Counted from the first letter of the stretch, positions 43,925 to 52,856 are shown. The stretch: DNA of 64,000 nucleotides from Pseudoxanthomonas suwonensis (GCF_000972865.1 NZ_CP011144.1:3717118-3781117), one strand, 5' to 3'. Numbers and translations: made by a program. Notes: generated from the letters alone by a model not told the origin.

Positions 43925-44503
43925 TCAGCGCCGGCGCGCGTCCGCGACCTGGCGGCGATGCATGCGGAACAGGTGCCGTTCCAGCGCCTCTTCCAGGCCC
44001 GCCGGCAGCGCCGGGAAGCGCAGCCACAGCCAGTGGCCGCCGGCCTCGGCGGCGCTGGCGGCCACGATCGCCGGCAGTTCCAGCTCGTCCGGCAGCCAGT
44101 CCGAGGGCTGCAGGCGCAGGGTGCCGGCGGTGTCGGTCGCCGGCGCCGCGGTGTCCGCATCCAGCCGCAGGCGCAGGCCGCGCGCGGACCAGCGCAGGGG
44201 GCGCGGCGGCAGGGGGCGTTCCGATTGCCGCACCAGGCGGCCGAGCAGGACCAGCATCAGGTCCAGCTTGGCGTCCATGCGCTGTGCCAGCAGCGGCAGT
44301 TCGCCGCGCTTTTCCTCGCCGGTCTCGTCCGAGCGCAGGTCCTCGACCTGGGCCAGGCCGCGCAGCAGCGTTTCGGCCTGGGGCAGGCGGCCGTGGCCGC
44401 CGTCGGGGATGAAACAGGCCGGCAGCACCGCCTCGCAGCTCAGCGTCTCTTCGAACAGGCCGGCTTCGGCCGCCTGCGCCGCACGCGGCCAGGCCGGGTT
44501 CAC
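43925..44503 (-). CDS. PilZ-domain-like protein linked to fliS/fliT
   Basis: 192 residues beginning at GTG, in a GTGA overlap with the preceding fliT-like gene. Sequence blocks LSCEAVLPACFIPDG, MDAKLDLMLVLLGRLVRQSERPLPPRPLRWSARGLRLRLDAD and LRLQPSDWLPDELELPAIV resemble the atypical PilZ protein encoded after fliS in xanthomonads. It lacks the canonical RxxxR c-di-GMP motif. Such proteins affect motility and virulence. Whether it binds c-di-GMP cannot be told. Confidence 0.65.
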   Translation of the reverse strand: MNPAWPRAAQAAEAGLFEETLSCEAVLPACFIPDGGHGRLPQAETLLRGLAQVEDLRSDETGEEKRGELPLLAQRMDAKLDLMLVLLGRLVRQSERPLPPRPLRWSARGLRLRLDADTAAPATDTAGTLRLQPSDWLPDELELPAIVAASAAEAGGHWLWLRFPALPAGLEEALERHLFRMHRRQVADARRR

Positions 44504-44796
44504 GGCGCGACCTCGCGGTAGCGGCGGCTGGCCTGGTCGGACTGGCGCAGCCCGCGCAGGCCGGCGGCGGCGGCGTCGCGCGCGGCGAGCATGTCGTCCT
44601 GCAGCCGGTGCTGCAGTTGCAGCAGCTCGCGCAGCGCCTGCATCGGCGCCTGCAGGCCCACGGTGTCGATGTATTCGCGCAGGCGCTGGTCGTGCCAGGC
44701 GAGCACGTCGCCGGCGCGGCCGTAGTCGCCCTCGTCCAGGGCCCGGCGCAGGGTGGCCAGGTCCTGGTGCAGGGTGGCCAGGGTGTCGGTGCTCAC
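44500..44796 (-). CDS. fliT: FliT-like flagellar chaperone
   Basis: 98 residues, nearly all alpha-helical (LHQDLATLRRALDEGDYGRAGDVLAWHDQRLREYIDT...LRELLQLQHRLQDDMLAARDAAAAGLRGLRQSDQASRRYREV). Size, helical content and place right after fliS fit FliT, the FliD chaperone. Sequence similarity alone would not settle it. GTG start overlapping the fliS stop (44793-44796). Confidence 0.6.
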   Translation of the reverse strand: MSTDTLATLHQDLATLRRALDEGDYGRAGDVLAWHDQRLREYIDTVGLQAPMQALRELLQLQHRLQDDMLAARDAAAAGLRGLRQSDQASRRYREVAP

Positions 44797-45212
44797 GGCG
44801 TGGCCTCAAGCGCCGGATGGCCCTGGCGCTGCGCCTGCGGGATCGCGTTCCAGGCCGAGTCGATCTCGCCCAGCAGCTGCAGGGCCTCGTCCAGGGCGGC
44901 GTGGTCGTTGTGCAGGTTGGCCTCGGTCAGCCGCTGGACCACGTAGTCGTACAGCCCCGCCAGGTTGCCGGCCAGGTCGCCGCCGGCCTCGTGGTCGAGC
45001 GAGCCGTTGAGGTGGCCGACGATCGCGCAGGCCTCGCCGATCGCCTTGCCCTTGCGCGCCAGGTCGCCCTGGTCGAGGCAGGCCTGCGCCAGGCGGATGC
45101 GCTGGCAGGCGCCGGCCAGGAGCAGGGCGACGAGCTTGTGCGGGTCGGCGCCCATGACGGCGCCTTCCAGGCTGTTCTGCCGGTACTGGTCGGCGTAGGC
45201 GCGGGAGGACAT
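44793..45212 (-). CDS. fliS: Flagellin export chaperone FliS
   Basis: 139 residues with the family start (YADQYRQNSLEGAVMGADPHKLVALLLAGACQRIRLAQACLDQGDLARKGKAIGEACAIVGHLNGSLDHEAGGDLAGNLAGLYDYVVQRLTEANLHND). FliS holds unfolded flagellin for export by FlhA. It is 22 bp after fliD and overlaps fliT. Confidence 0.96.
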   Translation of the reverse strand: MSSRAYADQYRQNSLEGAVMGADPHKLVALLLAGACQRIRLAQACLDQGDLARKGKAIGEACAIVGHLNGSLDHEAGGDLAGNLAGLYDYVVQRLTEANLHNDHAALDEALQLLGEIDSAWNAIPQAQRQGHPALEATP

Positions 45213-45234
45213 GGGATTCTCCTTGGTGGCTGCG

Positions 45235-46623
45235 TCAGCGGCTGCTGGTCTGCGCGGCGATCGCGGTCAGCTGCTGGGCCAGGTAGTTGCTGGTGGTGGT
45301 CATCTGGCCCATGAGGCTGTCCAGGGCGACGAACTGCGCCTTGTAGCGGGCGGCCACGCTCTCCATGCGCAGGTCCAGCGTCTCGCGCTGCTTGGCCACG
45401 TCCTTGAGCTGGTCGTTGAGGGTCTTGTTGCGCAGGGTGAAGGCGCCGTTGCTGCCGACGTAGTTGTCGACCACCGCCGCGAGCCTGGCGGCCAGTCCCT
45501 GGTCGCCGGTGAAGGCGGCGGCGACCTTGCCCGGTTCGGCGGCGAGGGCGGCGTCGAACTTGGCCGCGTCCAGGACCAGGGTGCCATCCGGATTGGGATA
45601 GCCCTGGGTCTGCAGGCCCAGGGTCCGGGCGTCGAGCCCGCTGGCAGCCAGCTCGCCCAGCAGGTTGCCGAGCACGTTGCGCAACTGGCTGGCCGCGCCG
45701 CGGATCTGGGCGTCGCCGGTCAGCGAGGACGGCGTGTTGCTTCCGGCATTGAACGAGGTGACCGAACCCAGCGCCTTGATCGCGCCGTTGTAGGCATTGA
45801 CGAAACCCTGCACCGCCGCGCGGCTGGCGGCCGGGTCGCTGCCGACGTTGACGGTGCTGGTGCCGGTCTTCTTCAGTTCCAGGGTCAGGCCAGGCACGGC
45901 GTCGCCGATCTTGTTGCTGGCCGAGGTGGTGACCAGTCCGTCGATCGAGACCCGGGCGTCGCTGGCCGGTGAGCGTTCCTCCAGGCCGGCGACCAGCCCG
46001 GCGAGGTCGCTGCCGCCCTCGAGCACCTGCAACGAGACCACGTGGCTGGCGCCGGTCTTGTCCGAGCCCACCGCCAGGTGCAGTCCGGCATCCGACTTGA
46101 GCAGGCTGGCCTGCACGCCCAGGTTCTGCGCGGCCTTGTTGATCGCGCTGCGCACGTCGGCCAGGGTGTTGCCTTCGCCTACCTCGATCTCGACGGCCTC
46201 GCCGCCGATCGACAGCGACAGCCGGCCGGCGCCGAAGGTGGCGTCCTCGGTCACGCCGGCACCGACCAGCTTGTGCGCGCTGGCCAGCGACAGGACCTCC
46301 ACCTGGTAGCTGCCGACGGGAATGCCCTTGCTGCCGCTGGCGGACAGCACGTTGTCGACGCCGTTGCTGCTGTCGGCAGAGACCGACTTGACCGTGCGCG
46401 CCTCCAGCGAGTCGACCTTCTTCAGCGCCTCGAGTGCGGTCTTGAGCGTGCTGAACGCCGAGGTGACCGTGCCCAGGCCGGAGATCTTGAACTTGGTGTT
46501 GCTTTCCAGCTTGGTCAGGCGCGCGTCCATCGGCGCGCGGTCGGCCGCCACCAGCTGGCTGACGATGCCGCTGATGTCCAGGCTCGAGCCCACGCCGCCG
46601 TATCCGAAGCTGTAATCTGCCAT
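45235..46623 (-). CDS. fliD: Filament cap protein FliD
   Basis: 462 residues. The N-terminal FliD block (GYGGVGSSLDISGIVSQLVAADRAPMDARLTKLESNTKFKISGLGTVTSAFSTLKTALEAL) and C-terminal helical block (VDNYVGSNGAFTLRNKTLNDQLKDVAKQRETLDLRMESVAARYKAQFVALDSLMGQMTTTSNYLAQQL) are clear. FliD caps the filament and folds flagellin. A sigma-28 site stands about 80-105 bp upstream. Confidence 0.96.
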   Translation of the reverse strand: MADYSFGYGGVGSSLDISGIVSQLVAADRAPMDARLTKLESNTKFKISGLGTVTSAFSTLKTALEALKKVDSLEARTVKSVSADSSNGVDNVLSASGSKGIPVGSYQVEVLSLASAHKLVGAGVTEDATFGAGRLSLSIGGEAVEIEVGEGNTLADVRSAINKAAQNLGVQASLLKSDAGLHLAVGSDKTGASHVVSLQVLEGGSDLAGLVAGLEERSPASDARVSIDGLVTTSASNKIGDAVPGLTLELKKTGTSTVNVGSDPAASRAAVQGFVNAYNGAIKALGSVTSFNAGSNTPSSLTGDAQIRGAASQLRNVLGNLLGELAASGLDARTLGLQTQGYPNPDGTLVLDAAKFDAALAAEPGKVAAAFTGDQGLAARLAAVVDNYVGSNGAFTLRNKTLNDQLKDVAKQRETLDLRMESVAARYKAQFVALDSLMGQMTTTSNYLAQQLTAIAAQTSSR

Positions 46624-46701
46624 TGCCGGTTCTCCTGGGCGCCCGGTGGATGTGGAAGCGCCGCCCCACGGGCGGCAGCGCTGCCGACCCGTCCGCCTGT
46701 T

Positions 46702-46728
46702 CTAGCGGCGCGGGGACGGCGATCTTTA
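46702..46728 (-). promoter_or_regulatory. Sigma-28 promoter of fliD
   Basis: On the minus strand TAAA (46728-46725), 15 nt, then GCCGCTAG (46709-46702). This matches the FliA consensus TAAA-N15-GCCGATAA in spacing and in six of eight -10 bases. It sits just past the fliC terminator. Confidence 0.75.
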
Positions 46729-46778
46729 GCCGATGCAGGATCCGTGCCGCGGGACCGATGCCGGGACGCCGCCGCCAC

Positions 46779-46809
46779 AAAAAAACCCTCCCCCGTCGCC
46801 GGGGGAGGG
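46779..46809 (-). terminator. Intrinsic terminator of fliC
   Basis: On the minus strand CCCTCCCCC, a 6-nt loop, GGGGGAGGG, then seven T. A 9-bp perfect stem followed by a T-run, 29 bp after the fliC stop. Confidence 0.9.
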
Positions 46810-46837
46810 CTGTATGGCCGAACCGGGTGCCGCGGGA

Positions 46838-48001
46838 TCAGCGCAGCAGGCTGAGCACGTTCTGCGGGATCTGGTTGGCCTGGGCCAGCATCGCGGTACC
46901 GGCCTGCTGCAGGATCTGCGTGCGCGACAGCTCAGCGGTCTCCTTGGCGAAGTCGGTGTCGCGGATGCGGCTGCGCGATGCCGACAGGTTCTCCGAACCG
47001 GTGTTCAGATTGGCGACCACCGAGGTGAAGCGGTTCTGGATCGCACCCAGGTCGGCGCGCGAGGAGTTCACCGCGGTCAGCGCAGCGTCCATGGCCAGGA
47101 TCATGCGGTCGGCGGCCTCGGCGGTCAGCACGGTTTCGGCGGAGAAACCGGTCTGGGCGGTGCCTGCGACGACGCTGGCGGTGCCTGCGGTGGTGCCTGC
47201 GGTGACGCCGCTGACGTTGGTCAGGTTGGCCAGGGTCAGGTTCTGGTCGGTCGAGGTGATCGCACCGTCGGCCGCCATGGTGACGTTGGCCAGCCCAGTG
47301 TTGGCCGGGATCGCCTTGGCGACGTCGAACGCTGCCTTCAGCGCTGCGGCGGCGGCGGGGGCATCCGCTGCGCCGGCGGCGGTGGTGATGGTGACGCCGT
47401 TGATTTCCATCGACATGCCGGTGGCGAAGGCCGTCGCCGTGGCCGCGGCGGTGGTCTGGGTGTACGCGGTGGTATCCGGCGAAGTCCAGCTACCCAGCGC
47501 CGTGGTGTTGGCGTTGGCGATCGAGGCGACCGTGATGGTCTGGCCCTGGTTGGCACCGACCTGGAAGGCCTGGGCGGTGAAGTTGCCGTTCAGCAGCTTG
47601 GTGCCGTTGAAGTCGGTCTGCTCGGCCACGCGCTGGATCTCGGCCTTGAGCTGGGTGACTTCGGCGTTCAGCGCCTCGCGGTCGGAGGTGGAGTTGGTGG
47701 CGTTGCGCGACTGCACGGCCAGCTCGCGGATGCGCTGCAGGTTGTTGCCGATCTCGCTCAGCGAGCCCTCGGCGGTCTGCGCCAGCGAGATGCCGTCGTT
47801 GGCGTTGCGGGCGGCCTGGTTCATGCCGCGGATCTGGGTGCTGAAGCGCTCCGAGATCGCCAGGCCGGCGGCGTCGTCCTTGGCGCTGTTGATGCGCAGG
47901 CCCGAGGACAGGCGCTGGATGGTGGTGGACAGGCTGGCGCTGTTGGTGGCCAGGTTGCGCTGTGCGTTCAGCGAGATGGTGTTGGTGTTGATGACGGACA
48001 T
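46838..48001 (-). CDS. fliC: Flagellin FliC
   Basis: 387 residues. The N-terminal D0/D1 (MSVINTNTISLNAQRNLATN...NANDGISLAQTAEGSLSEIGNNLQRIRELAVQSRNATNS) and C-terminal D1/D0 (FTSVVANLNTGSENLSASRSRIRDTDFAKETAELSRTQILQQAGTAMLAQANQIPQNVLSLLR) are highly conserved. The middle (about 170-290) is Ala/Thr-rich and variable. The flg22-equivalent region (30-51) has Asp43 in AKDDAAG. Only one flagellin gene is present here. Two sigma-28 sites lie upstream and a clear terminator follows. Confidence 0.98.
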   Translation of the reverse strand: MSVINTNTISLNAQRNLATNSASLSTTIQRLSSGLRINSAKDDAAGLAISERFSTQIRGMNQAARNANDGISLAQTAEGSLSEIGNNLQRIRELAVQSRNATNSTSDREALNAEVTQLKAEIQRVAEQTDFNGTKLLNGNFTAQAFQVGANQGQTITVASIANANTTALGSWTSPDTTAYTQTTAAATATAFATGMSMEINGVTITTAAGAADAPAAAAALKAAFDVAKAIPANTGLANVTMAADGAITSTDQNLTLANLTNVSGVTAGTTAGTASVVAGTAQTGFSAETVLTAEAADRMILAMDAALTAVNSSRADLGAIQNRFTSVVANLNTGSENLSASRSRIRDTDFAKETAELSRTQILQQAGTAMLAQANQIPQNVLSLLR

Positions 48002-48106
48002 GATGCTGGTCTCCTGGTTTGGGGAATCCGGCGTGGATTACAGGGCCTTGCCGGTGGCTCCGCAGGGGCTTGCCGTCTGTGCCGGCCCTGTCCTCTGCTG
48101 ACATGA

Positions 48107-48133
48107 GTAGCGGCGCTTTTCCAGGAACCTTTA
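48107..48133 (-). promoter_or_regulatory. Sigma-28 promoter of fliC, proximal
   Basis: On the minus strand TAAA (48133-48130), 15 nt, then GCCGCTAC (48114-48107). It gives a leader of about 100 nt to the fliC ATG. An A/T run (48144-48153) upstream could act as an UP element. Confidence 0.8.
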
Positions 48134-48223
48134 GCGTGGCCTTGAAAAAATTTCCGGCTGTCTGTAGGGCCGGCGGATGGAGAGAAGATCCGATGGCCCG
48201 GCAGATGCCTGCCGCTGCTGCGT

Positions 48224-48250
48224 GTAGCGGCGGGCGCAGCGGGAAATTTA
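48224..48250 (-). promoter_or_regulatory. Sigma-28 promoter of fliC, distal
   Basis: A second TAAA-N15-GCCGCTAC (48250-48247 and 48231-48224), exactly 117 bp upstream of the proximal site and with the identical -10 octamer. A transcript from here would have about 220 nt of leader. Confidence 0.6.
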
Positions 48251-48404
48251 GGGATCTTCGCCCCCGTCTCGCAGGGCTCATGGTCATGCCGCAGGCGCTG
48301 TCGTCCAGGCGGCTCGGCGAGACGGCTTGGCCGATCCGGCCTCGTCATGCGTGGGCGATCTTCGCGGGGTGGTTGGTGCGGGAGGCGGTTTCCCGGCGCC
48401 GCGG

Positions 48405-48595
48405 CGACGCGGGCACAGGCGACGCCTCCTTGTCCCGATGCCGGTGTCGCCGACTGGCTGGGCTCCTGCATTCCCCGTCGTTCCGGCTTTCGCCGGAACG
48501 ACGGGGCTCTGGCTACTGGACGGGGGCTCCGGCTGCTGTAGGAGCCGGGCTTGCCCGCGACGCGACGGTACCGGCAGAGGCGACCCCTCGCCGCC
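48405..48595. repeat. Degenerate GTAGGAGC-type repeats and long hairpin after flgL
   Basis: Remnants of REP-like elements: right-arm-like TGTCGCCGACTGGCTGGGCTCCTGCA ending near 48470 and left-arm-like TGTAGGAGCCGGGCTTGCCC from 48537. Between them is a perfect 15-bp stem, 4-nt loop hairpin (48473-48487 with 48492-48506, loop TTTC). All lie between the flgL stop and the distal fliC promoter. The hairpin could stop flgL transcripts. Confidence 0.65.
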
Positions 48596-49798
48596 TCAGC
48601 GCAGCAGGTTGAACAGCGACATCCGCTGGATCTGGGTGAAGGCCAACTGCGCTGCTTCCAGCGCGGTCTTCTCCAGGCTGAAGCGACTGATGGCTTCGGC
48701 GTAGTCGAGGTCGCGCAGTCCGGAAAGCGTGGTGCTGATGGTCAGCGACTGCGAGTCGCGCAGGCCGGCGGCGGTGTCCAGCGCCGCCAGCTGCGCGCCG
48801 CCGGCCGCGCGCGCATCGATCAGATGTTCCTGCGCGGTGGCGATGTCGCGCAGCGAGGACTGCAGCAGGTTCTGCATTTCCGTCTTCTGAGCGTCGGTGG
48901 TCGGCGCCAGCGCCAGCGCGCCGATCAGGCGGTCGATGGTGGCGAACACGTCGCGGGTGCCGGCCGGGCCGATCGTGAACGCATCACCGGCGGCGGGTTG
49001 TCCTTCCAGCTGCAGCTTCAGGCCGTGCGAGACGATGCTGTCGCCGGAGGCGTAGCTGCCGCCGCCGACCGGATTGCCGTTGCCGTCGAGCACCACGTAG
49101 GCATCGGGTGCGGTGAACTCGATGCGGTAGATGCCGCCGTTCCAGGCGCCGGAATCGGCGACGCCGTACTGCTTGACCAGGCCGGAGCCGGCGTTGCCGG
49201 CGTCGGCCTGGACGTCGACCCGGCCGTCGCCGGTGCGCACGCGCAGGAACAGTTCGCTGCCGGGACGGGTGTCGGCGACGCTCATCTCCGGCGCCACTTC
49301 CACCCGGCGCTGGGTCTGGTCGCCGGAATAGACCACGCCACCGCTGCCGATCGCGAACGGCGCACTGCCGTCGGCGGTGCCTCCGAACAGGTAGCGGCCG
49401 GCGCCGTCGCTGCTGTTGGCCAGGTCGAGCAGGCCGTCGCGCAGGCTGCGGATCTCCTTGCCGATGGCGTTGCGGTCGGCATCCGACAGCGCACCGCCGT
49501 TGGCCTGCACGGTCAGCTCGTTGATCCGCGCCATCATCTGCCCGGCCTGCGCGAGCACGTTCTCCTGCAGGCCGAGCCGGTTCTGCAGGTTGTTGGCGTT
49601 GGCGCCGAAGCGCTCCAGTTCGGCCAGCGCCCGGTCCAGGCCGACCGCCACGCCGGCCGCGACCGGATCGTCCTTGGCGCTGACCAGCTTCTGCCCGGTG
49701 GCCAGCTGCTGCTGCAGGTGGTTGAGCTTGGCCTGCTTGGAGAGCAGGGTGCCGACCGTCTGGCTGTACATCATGCCGGTGGAGATGCGCGTGTTCAT
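48596..49798 (-). CDS. flgL: Hook-filament junction protein FlgL
   Basis: 400 residues. The N terminus (MNTRISTGMMYSQTVGTLLSKQAKLNHLQQQLATGQKLVSAKDDPVAA) and C terminus (TLSGLRDLDYAEAISRFSLEKTALEAAQLAFTQIQRMSLFNLLR) are flagellin-like D0/D1 and diagnostic of FlgL. The middle is variable. It forms the second junction ring between hook and filament. Overlaps the flgK stop by 4 bp. Confidence 0.96.
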   Translation of the reverse strand: MNTRISTGMMYSQTVGTLLSKQAKLNHLQQQLATGQKLVSAKDDPVAAGVAVGLDRALAELERFGANANNLQNRLGLQENVLAQAGQMMARINELTVQANGGALSDADRNAIGKEIRSLRDGLLDLANSSDGAGRYLFGGTADGSAPFAIGSGGVVYSGDQTQRRVEVAPEMSVADTRPGSELFLRVRTGDGRVDVQADAGNAGSGLVKQYGVADSGAWNGGIYRIEFTAPDAYVVLDGNGNPVGGGSYASGDSIVSHGLKLQLEGQPAAGDAFTIGPAGTRDVFATIDRLIGALALAPTTDAQKTEMQNLLQSSLRDIATAQEHLIDARAAGGAQLAALDTAAGLRDSQSLTISTTLSGLRDLDYAEAISRFSLEKTALEAAQLAFTQIQRMSLFNLLR

Positions 49799-51672
49799 CG
49801 GCGGGCCGCGTTGAGGATGGACTGGAACATGGTGTCGGCGGTGGCGATGATCTGCGCCGCCGCCTGGTAGGCCTGCTGGAGGCGCAGCATGTTGGCCGCC
49901 TCTTCGTCCAGGTTGACCCCGGAGATGGCGTCGCGCGCGGACTGGGCCTGGTCGTGCAGCACCTGCTGCGCCTCGGCCGAGTACCCGGCCTGGCGCGCGG
50001 CCGAACCGATCGCGGTGGTCAGGCCGCCGATCGCGCCGTTCAGGGTGACCGTGCCGCCGCTGAGCACGCGCGCGTCGTCCAGGTTGGCCAGCCGGGTCGC
50101 GTTGCCGTTGTCGCTGGAACCCGGTCCGGTGGGAACGACCTCGAAGAAGTCGCCCGCGGCGGGCATGCCGTCCAGCACCAGGCTCCAGCCGTTGGCGCTG
50201 ATGCTCTGGCCGGGCGTGTAGGCGAACGGGCCGGCGCCGTCGACGGTGTACTGGCCGGCGTCGAGGAATTCGATCCGGGCCGGGACCAGCAGCGCCGCGT
50301 CGGACGCGTCGGTGACGGTGACCTTGCCCGGGATGCCGGTGCCGAGGTTGCCGATGTCGGCGCGGGCCTTGACCGGCGTCGCCGCGGCGATCCGCGACGG
50401 ATCGGTGATGGCCACCGAGATCCCGCCGGCGACGCCGGCGGTGGGTTGCAGCAGGAAGCGGTCGCCGCTGGCCGGCGTGCCGGCGACCACGATCGCGATG
50501 CCGTTGACCCGCAGCGGGTCGCCTGGGGCGCCGCTGCCGGCGACCGGCACGCTGGCGCCGGTGTCGACCCGCTGCGCCACCCAGCCGCCGCCTTCGAAGC
50601 GCAGCAGCAGGTTCTGTCCGTCCACCTGGCCCAGGTCGTGGAAGCTGGCCTGCAGGGTGGCGCCGCTGCCGTTGCCCTGGTGGGGGTTGACCGCCGGCGC
50701 GGGCAGGGCGAAGAAGTCCCCGCCCATCTGCCCGTACAGGTCCATGCCGGCACGGTGCGCGGCGTTGAAGGTGTCGACCAGGCCAGAAGCGATACGGCCC
50801 AGCTCGGCCATCGACGGGTCCAGCACGCTGGCGCGGAACTCGAGCAGGCCGCCGATGCGGCCGCCCATGCTGCGGCCGTCCAGGGTGATCGGCTGTCCGG
50901 GCGTCAGCAGCGCCAGCTGCAGCCGTTCGGGACGGTAGGGGTCGGCGACCGTGGCCACCTGGGTGGCGATGGTACCGACCACCAGGGCCTGGCCGCCGGC
51001 GGTGAACACGTTCAATGGTCCGCCGTCCTGCGACACCGCGGTGCCGCCGGTATAGGCGACCAGTTCGGAGATCAGCTGGTCGCGGCGGTCGAGCAGGTCG
51101 GGCGCGGCGCGGGTCGCATCGCTGCCGATCATGCCGTTGAGCCGGGCGACCTCGGCGGACAGCCGGTTGATCTCCGCGGCGCCGGTGATCAGGCCGTTGT
51201 TGACCTCCTGGCCCAGTGCGCCGAGCTGGCCGTCCAGCACGCGGAAGCGGTTGGCCATCGCGCTGGCCTGGGCCAGCAGGTTCTCGCGCTCGGCGCTGGA
51301 GGAGGCGTTGGAGGACAGCGCGCTGACCGAGTCGAAGAAGTTCGACCAGAGCCCGGCCAGGTTGGTGGCCTTGTCGGAGAACAGGCTGTCCACCCGTCCG
51401 GCCAGGGACGACAGCTGCTGCAGCCGGGCCAGCTCGCCGCCGCTGTCGAGCAGGCGCGAGATCGCCATCTGGTCGGCGACGCGGCCGACCTGGGCCAGGC
51501 GGGTACCGTTGCCGACGTAGCCATAGCCGTAGTCGGTCGGCGTGCGCGCGGCGAAGTCGGCCCGCTGCCGGCTGTAGCCGGGGGTGTTGAGGTTGGCGAC
51601 GTTGTGGCTGACGGTCGCCAGCGCCCGCTGGAAGGCGATCAGGGCGCCGGTGCCGGTGGACAGGACGGACAT
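49795..51672 (-). CDS. flgK: Hook-associated protein FlgK
   Basis: 625 residues. The N terminus (TGTGALIAFQRALATVSHNVANLNTPGYSRQRADFAARTP) carries the rod/hook family ANxNTPGY motif. The C terminus (SAEAQQVLHDQAQSARDAISGVNLDEEAANMLRLQQAYQAAAQIIATADTMFQSILNA) is the FlgK signature. The long middle region contains repeated PASGDRFLLQPT / PAAGDFFEVVPT motifs. It is 5 bp downstream of flgJ. Confidence 0.97.
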   Translation of the reverse strand: MSVLSTGTGALIAFQRALATVSHNVANLNTPGYSRQRADFAARTPTDYGYGYVGNGTRLAQVGRVADQMAISRLLDSGGELARLQQLSSLAGRVDSLFSDKATNLAGLWSNFFDSVSALSSNASSSAERENLLAQASAMANRFRVLDGQLGALGQEVNNGLITGAAEINRLSAEVARLNGMIGSDATRAAPDLLDRRDQLISELVAYTGGTAVSQDGGPLNVFTAGGQALVVGTIATQVATVADPYRPERLQLALLTPGQPITLDGRSMGGRIGGLLEFRASVLDPSMAELGRIASGLVDTFNAAHRAGMDLYGQMGGDFFALPAPAVNPHQGNGSGATLQASFHDLGQVDGQNLLLRFEGGGWVAQRVDTGASVPVAGSGAPGDPLRVNGIAIVVAGTPASGDRFLLQPTAGVAGGISVAITDPSRIAAATPVKARADIGNLGTGIPGKVTVTDASDAALLVPARIEFLDAGQYTVDGAGPFAYTPGQSISANGWSLVLDGMPAAGDFFEVVPTGPGSSDNGNATRLANLDDARVLSGGTVTLNGAIGGLTTAIGSAARQAGYSAEAQQVLHDQAQSARDAISGVNLDEEAANMLRLQQAYQAAAQIIATADTMFQSILNAARR

Positions 51673-51677
51673 CGGGC

Positions 51678-52856
51678 TTACCTCCTCAGGGTGGCGCCGA
51701 AGGCGCCGGCGGCACTGGCCATGGCGTTGCCGCCGGTATCGACCGCGCCGGTGCCGGTGCGGGTGGCGATGCCGGCGATCGCCTGCACCGCGCGGCCGAC
51801 GGTCGGCCCGTTCGCGATCGCGGCGATCTTGGCGGCGTAGGACGGGTCGGTGGCGTAGCCGGCGTTCTGCAGCGCCTGGGCGAAGCGCTTGACGTCGCCG
51901 CCGGACTGCAGTGCCTGGCGGTAGCGCGGGTTGTTCTTGAGCATGCGCACGTAGTCGGCGAAGCTCTCGGACGGCGAGGCGTAGGCGCGGAACTCGGCCT
52001 TCTCGCTGACCCGCACGCCGTTGACGTACTCGTGGGTGCCGGCGCTGGCGCGCTCGCCCTTCCAGCCGGTGGCCTTGATCCCGAACAGGTTGTGCGTGCT
52101 GCCGCCGTCGTTGCGCTGGATCTGCTTGCGCCCCCAGCCGGTTTCCAGCGCGGCCTGGGCGACCAGCGCGCGCGCATCCACGCCCAGTTCGCGCGCGGCG
52201 GCCTGGGCGTGGTGCCAGATCTTCGCCACGAACTGCTCCGGGCTGCGCGGGGCGAAGCCGGCGGCGGCTTCGGACGCGGCAGCGGCATCAGCGGCTCCGG
52301 GGTGGAAATCCGATGCCGGGGAAGCCGATCCGGCCGCGGCGGCGGGCGCGGCCATCAACCGGGCCACCAGTGCGTCCAGCGGCGAAGCGGACGTGGTCGA
52401 TGCGCCGTCGCCCTCGCGGCCGGCGATCAGGTCCAGCGCGCGGTCGAAGTCGGGCGACGCGGGCGTGGCGGCGGCGCCCTCGCGGGCGTAGGCCAGCGCC
52501 GCGGCGGCGGCACGGGTCGGACCGGGGCGGCCGTCGCCGACGCCGGGCAGGCGGGCGTCCAGCGCGGGCGCGGTCTCCTGCGCCACGCCGGACTGGCGGC
52601 CGAGCTGGCGCGCGATCATGGGCGCCAGGCCCAGTCCCTTGCCCTCGGTCAGGGCCTTGGCCAGCTGCTGGTCGTAGAGGTCGCGGAAGGTCTGGTTCTC
52701 GCCGGGGAACAGCGAGTCGCCGAAGCTGGCGTCGCGCATGCTCTTGACCAGCATCTGCGCGAACTGGCCCTCGAGCTGGCGCGCGACCTGGTCGATGCGC
52801 GCGGCATCGGCCTTGGGCGCGGCGGCCAGTTCCAGCGGTGGCCCGGCGATGCGCAT
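51678..52856 (-). CDS. flgJ: Rod cap / peptidoglycan hydrolase FlgJ
   Basis: 392 residues in two domains. The N-terminal rod-cap part (residues 15-90, QLEGQFAQMLVKSMRDASFGDSLFPGENQTFRDLYDQQLAKALTEGKGLGLAPMI) and the C-terminal glucosaminidase (from about 205, with catalytic Glu238 in AALETGWGRKQI) are joined by about 110 Ala-rich residues. It opens the cell wall for the rod. The dual-domain form is typical of beta- and gamma-proteobacteria. ATG shares one base with the flgI stop. Confidence 0.95.
   Translation of the reverse strand: MRIAGPPLELAAAPKADAARIDQVARQLEGQFAQMLVKSMRDASFGDSLFPGENQTFRDLYDQQLAKALTEGKGLGLAPMIARQLGRQSGVAQETAPALDARLPGVGDGRPGPTRAAAAALAYAREGAAATPASPDFDRALDLIAGREGDGASTTSASPLDALVARLMAAPAAAAGSASPASDFHPGAADAAAASEAAAGFAPRSPEQFVAKIWHHAQAAARELGVDARALVAQAALETGWGRKQIQRNDGGSTHNLFGIKATGWKGERASAGTHEYVNGVRVSEKAEFRAYASPSESFADYVRMLKNNPRYRQALQSGGDVKRFAQALQNAGYATDPSYAAKIAAIANGPTVGRAVQAIAGIATRTGTGAVDTGGNAMASAAGAFGATLRR

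Noticed and set aside
48075..48100. Sigma-54-like GGCAC-N5-GCAAG before fliC
   Set aside because: The -12 half lacks TTGC, and two strong sigma-28 sites already explain fliC expression.
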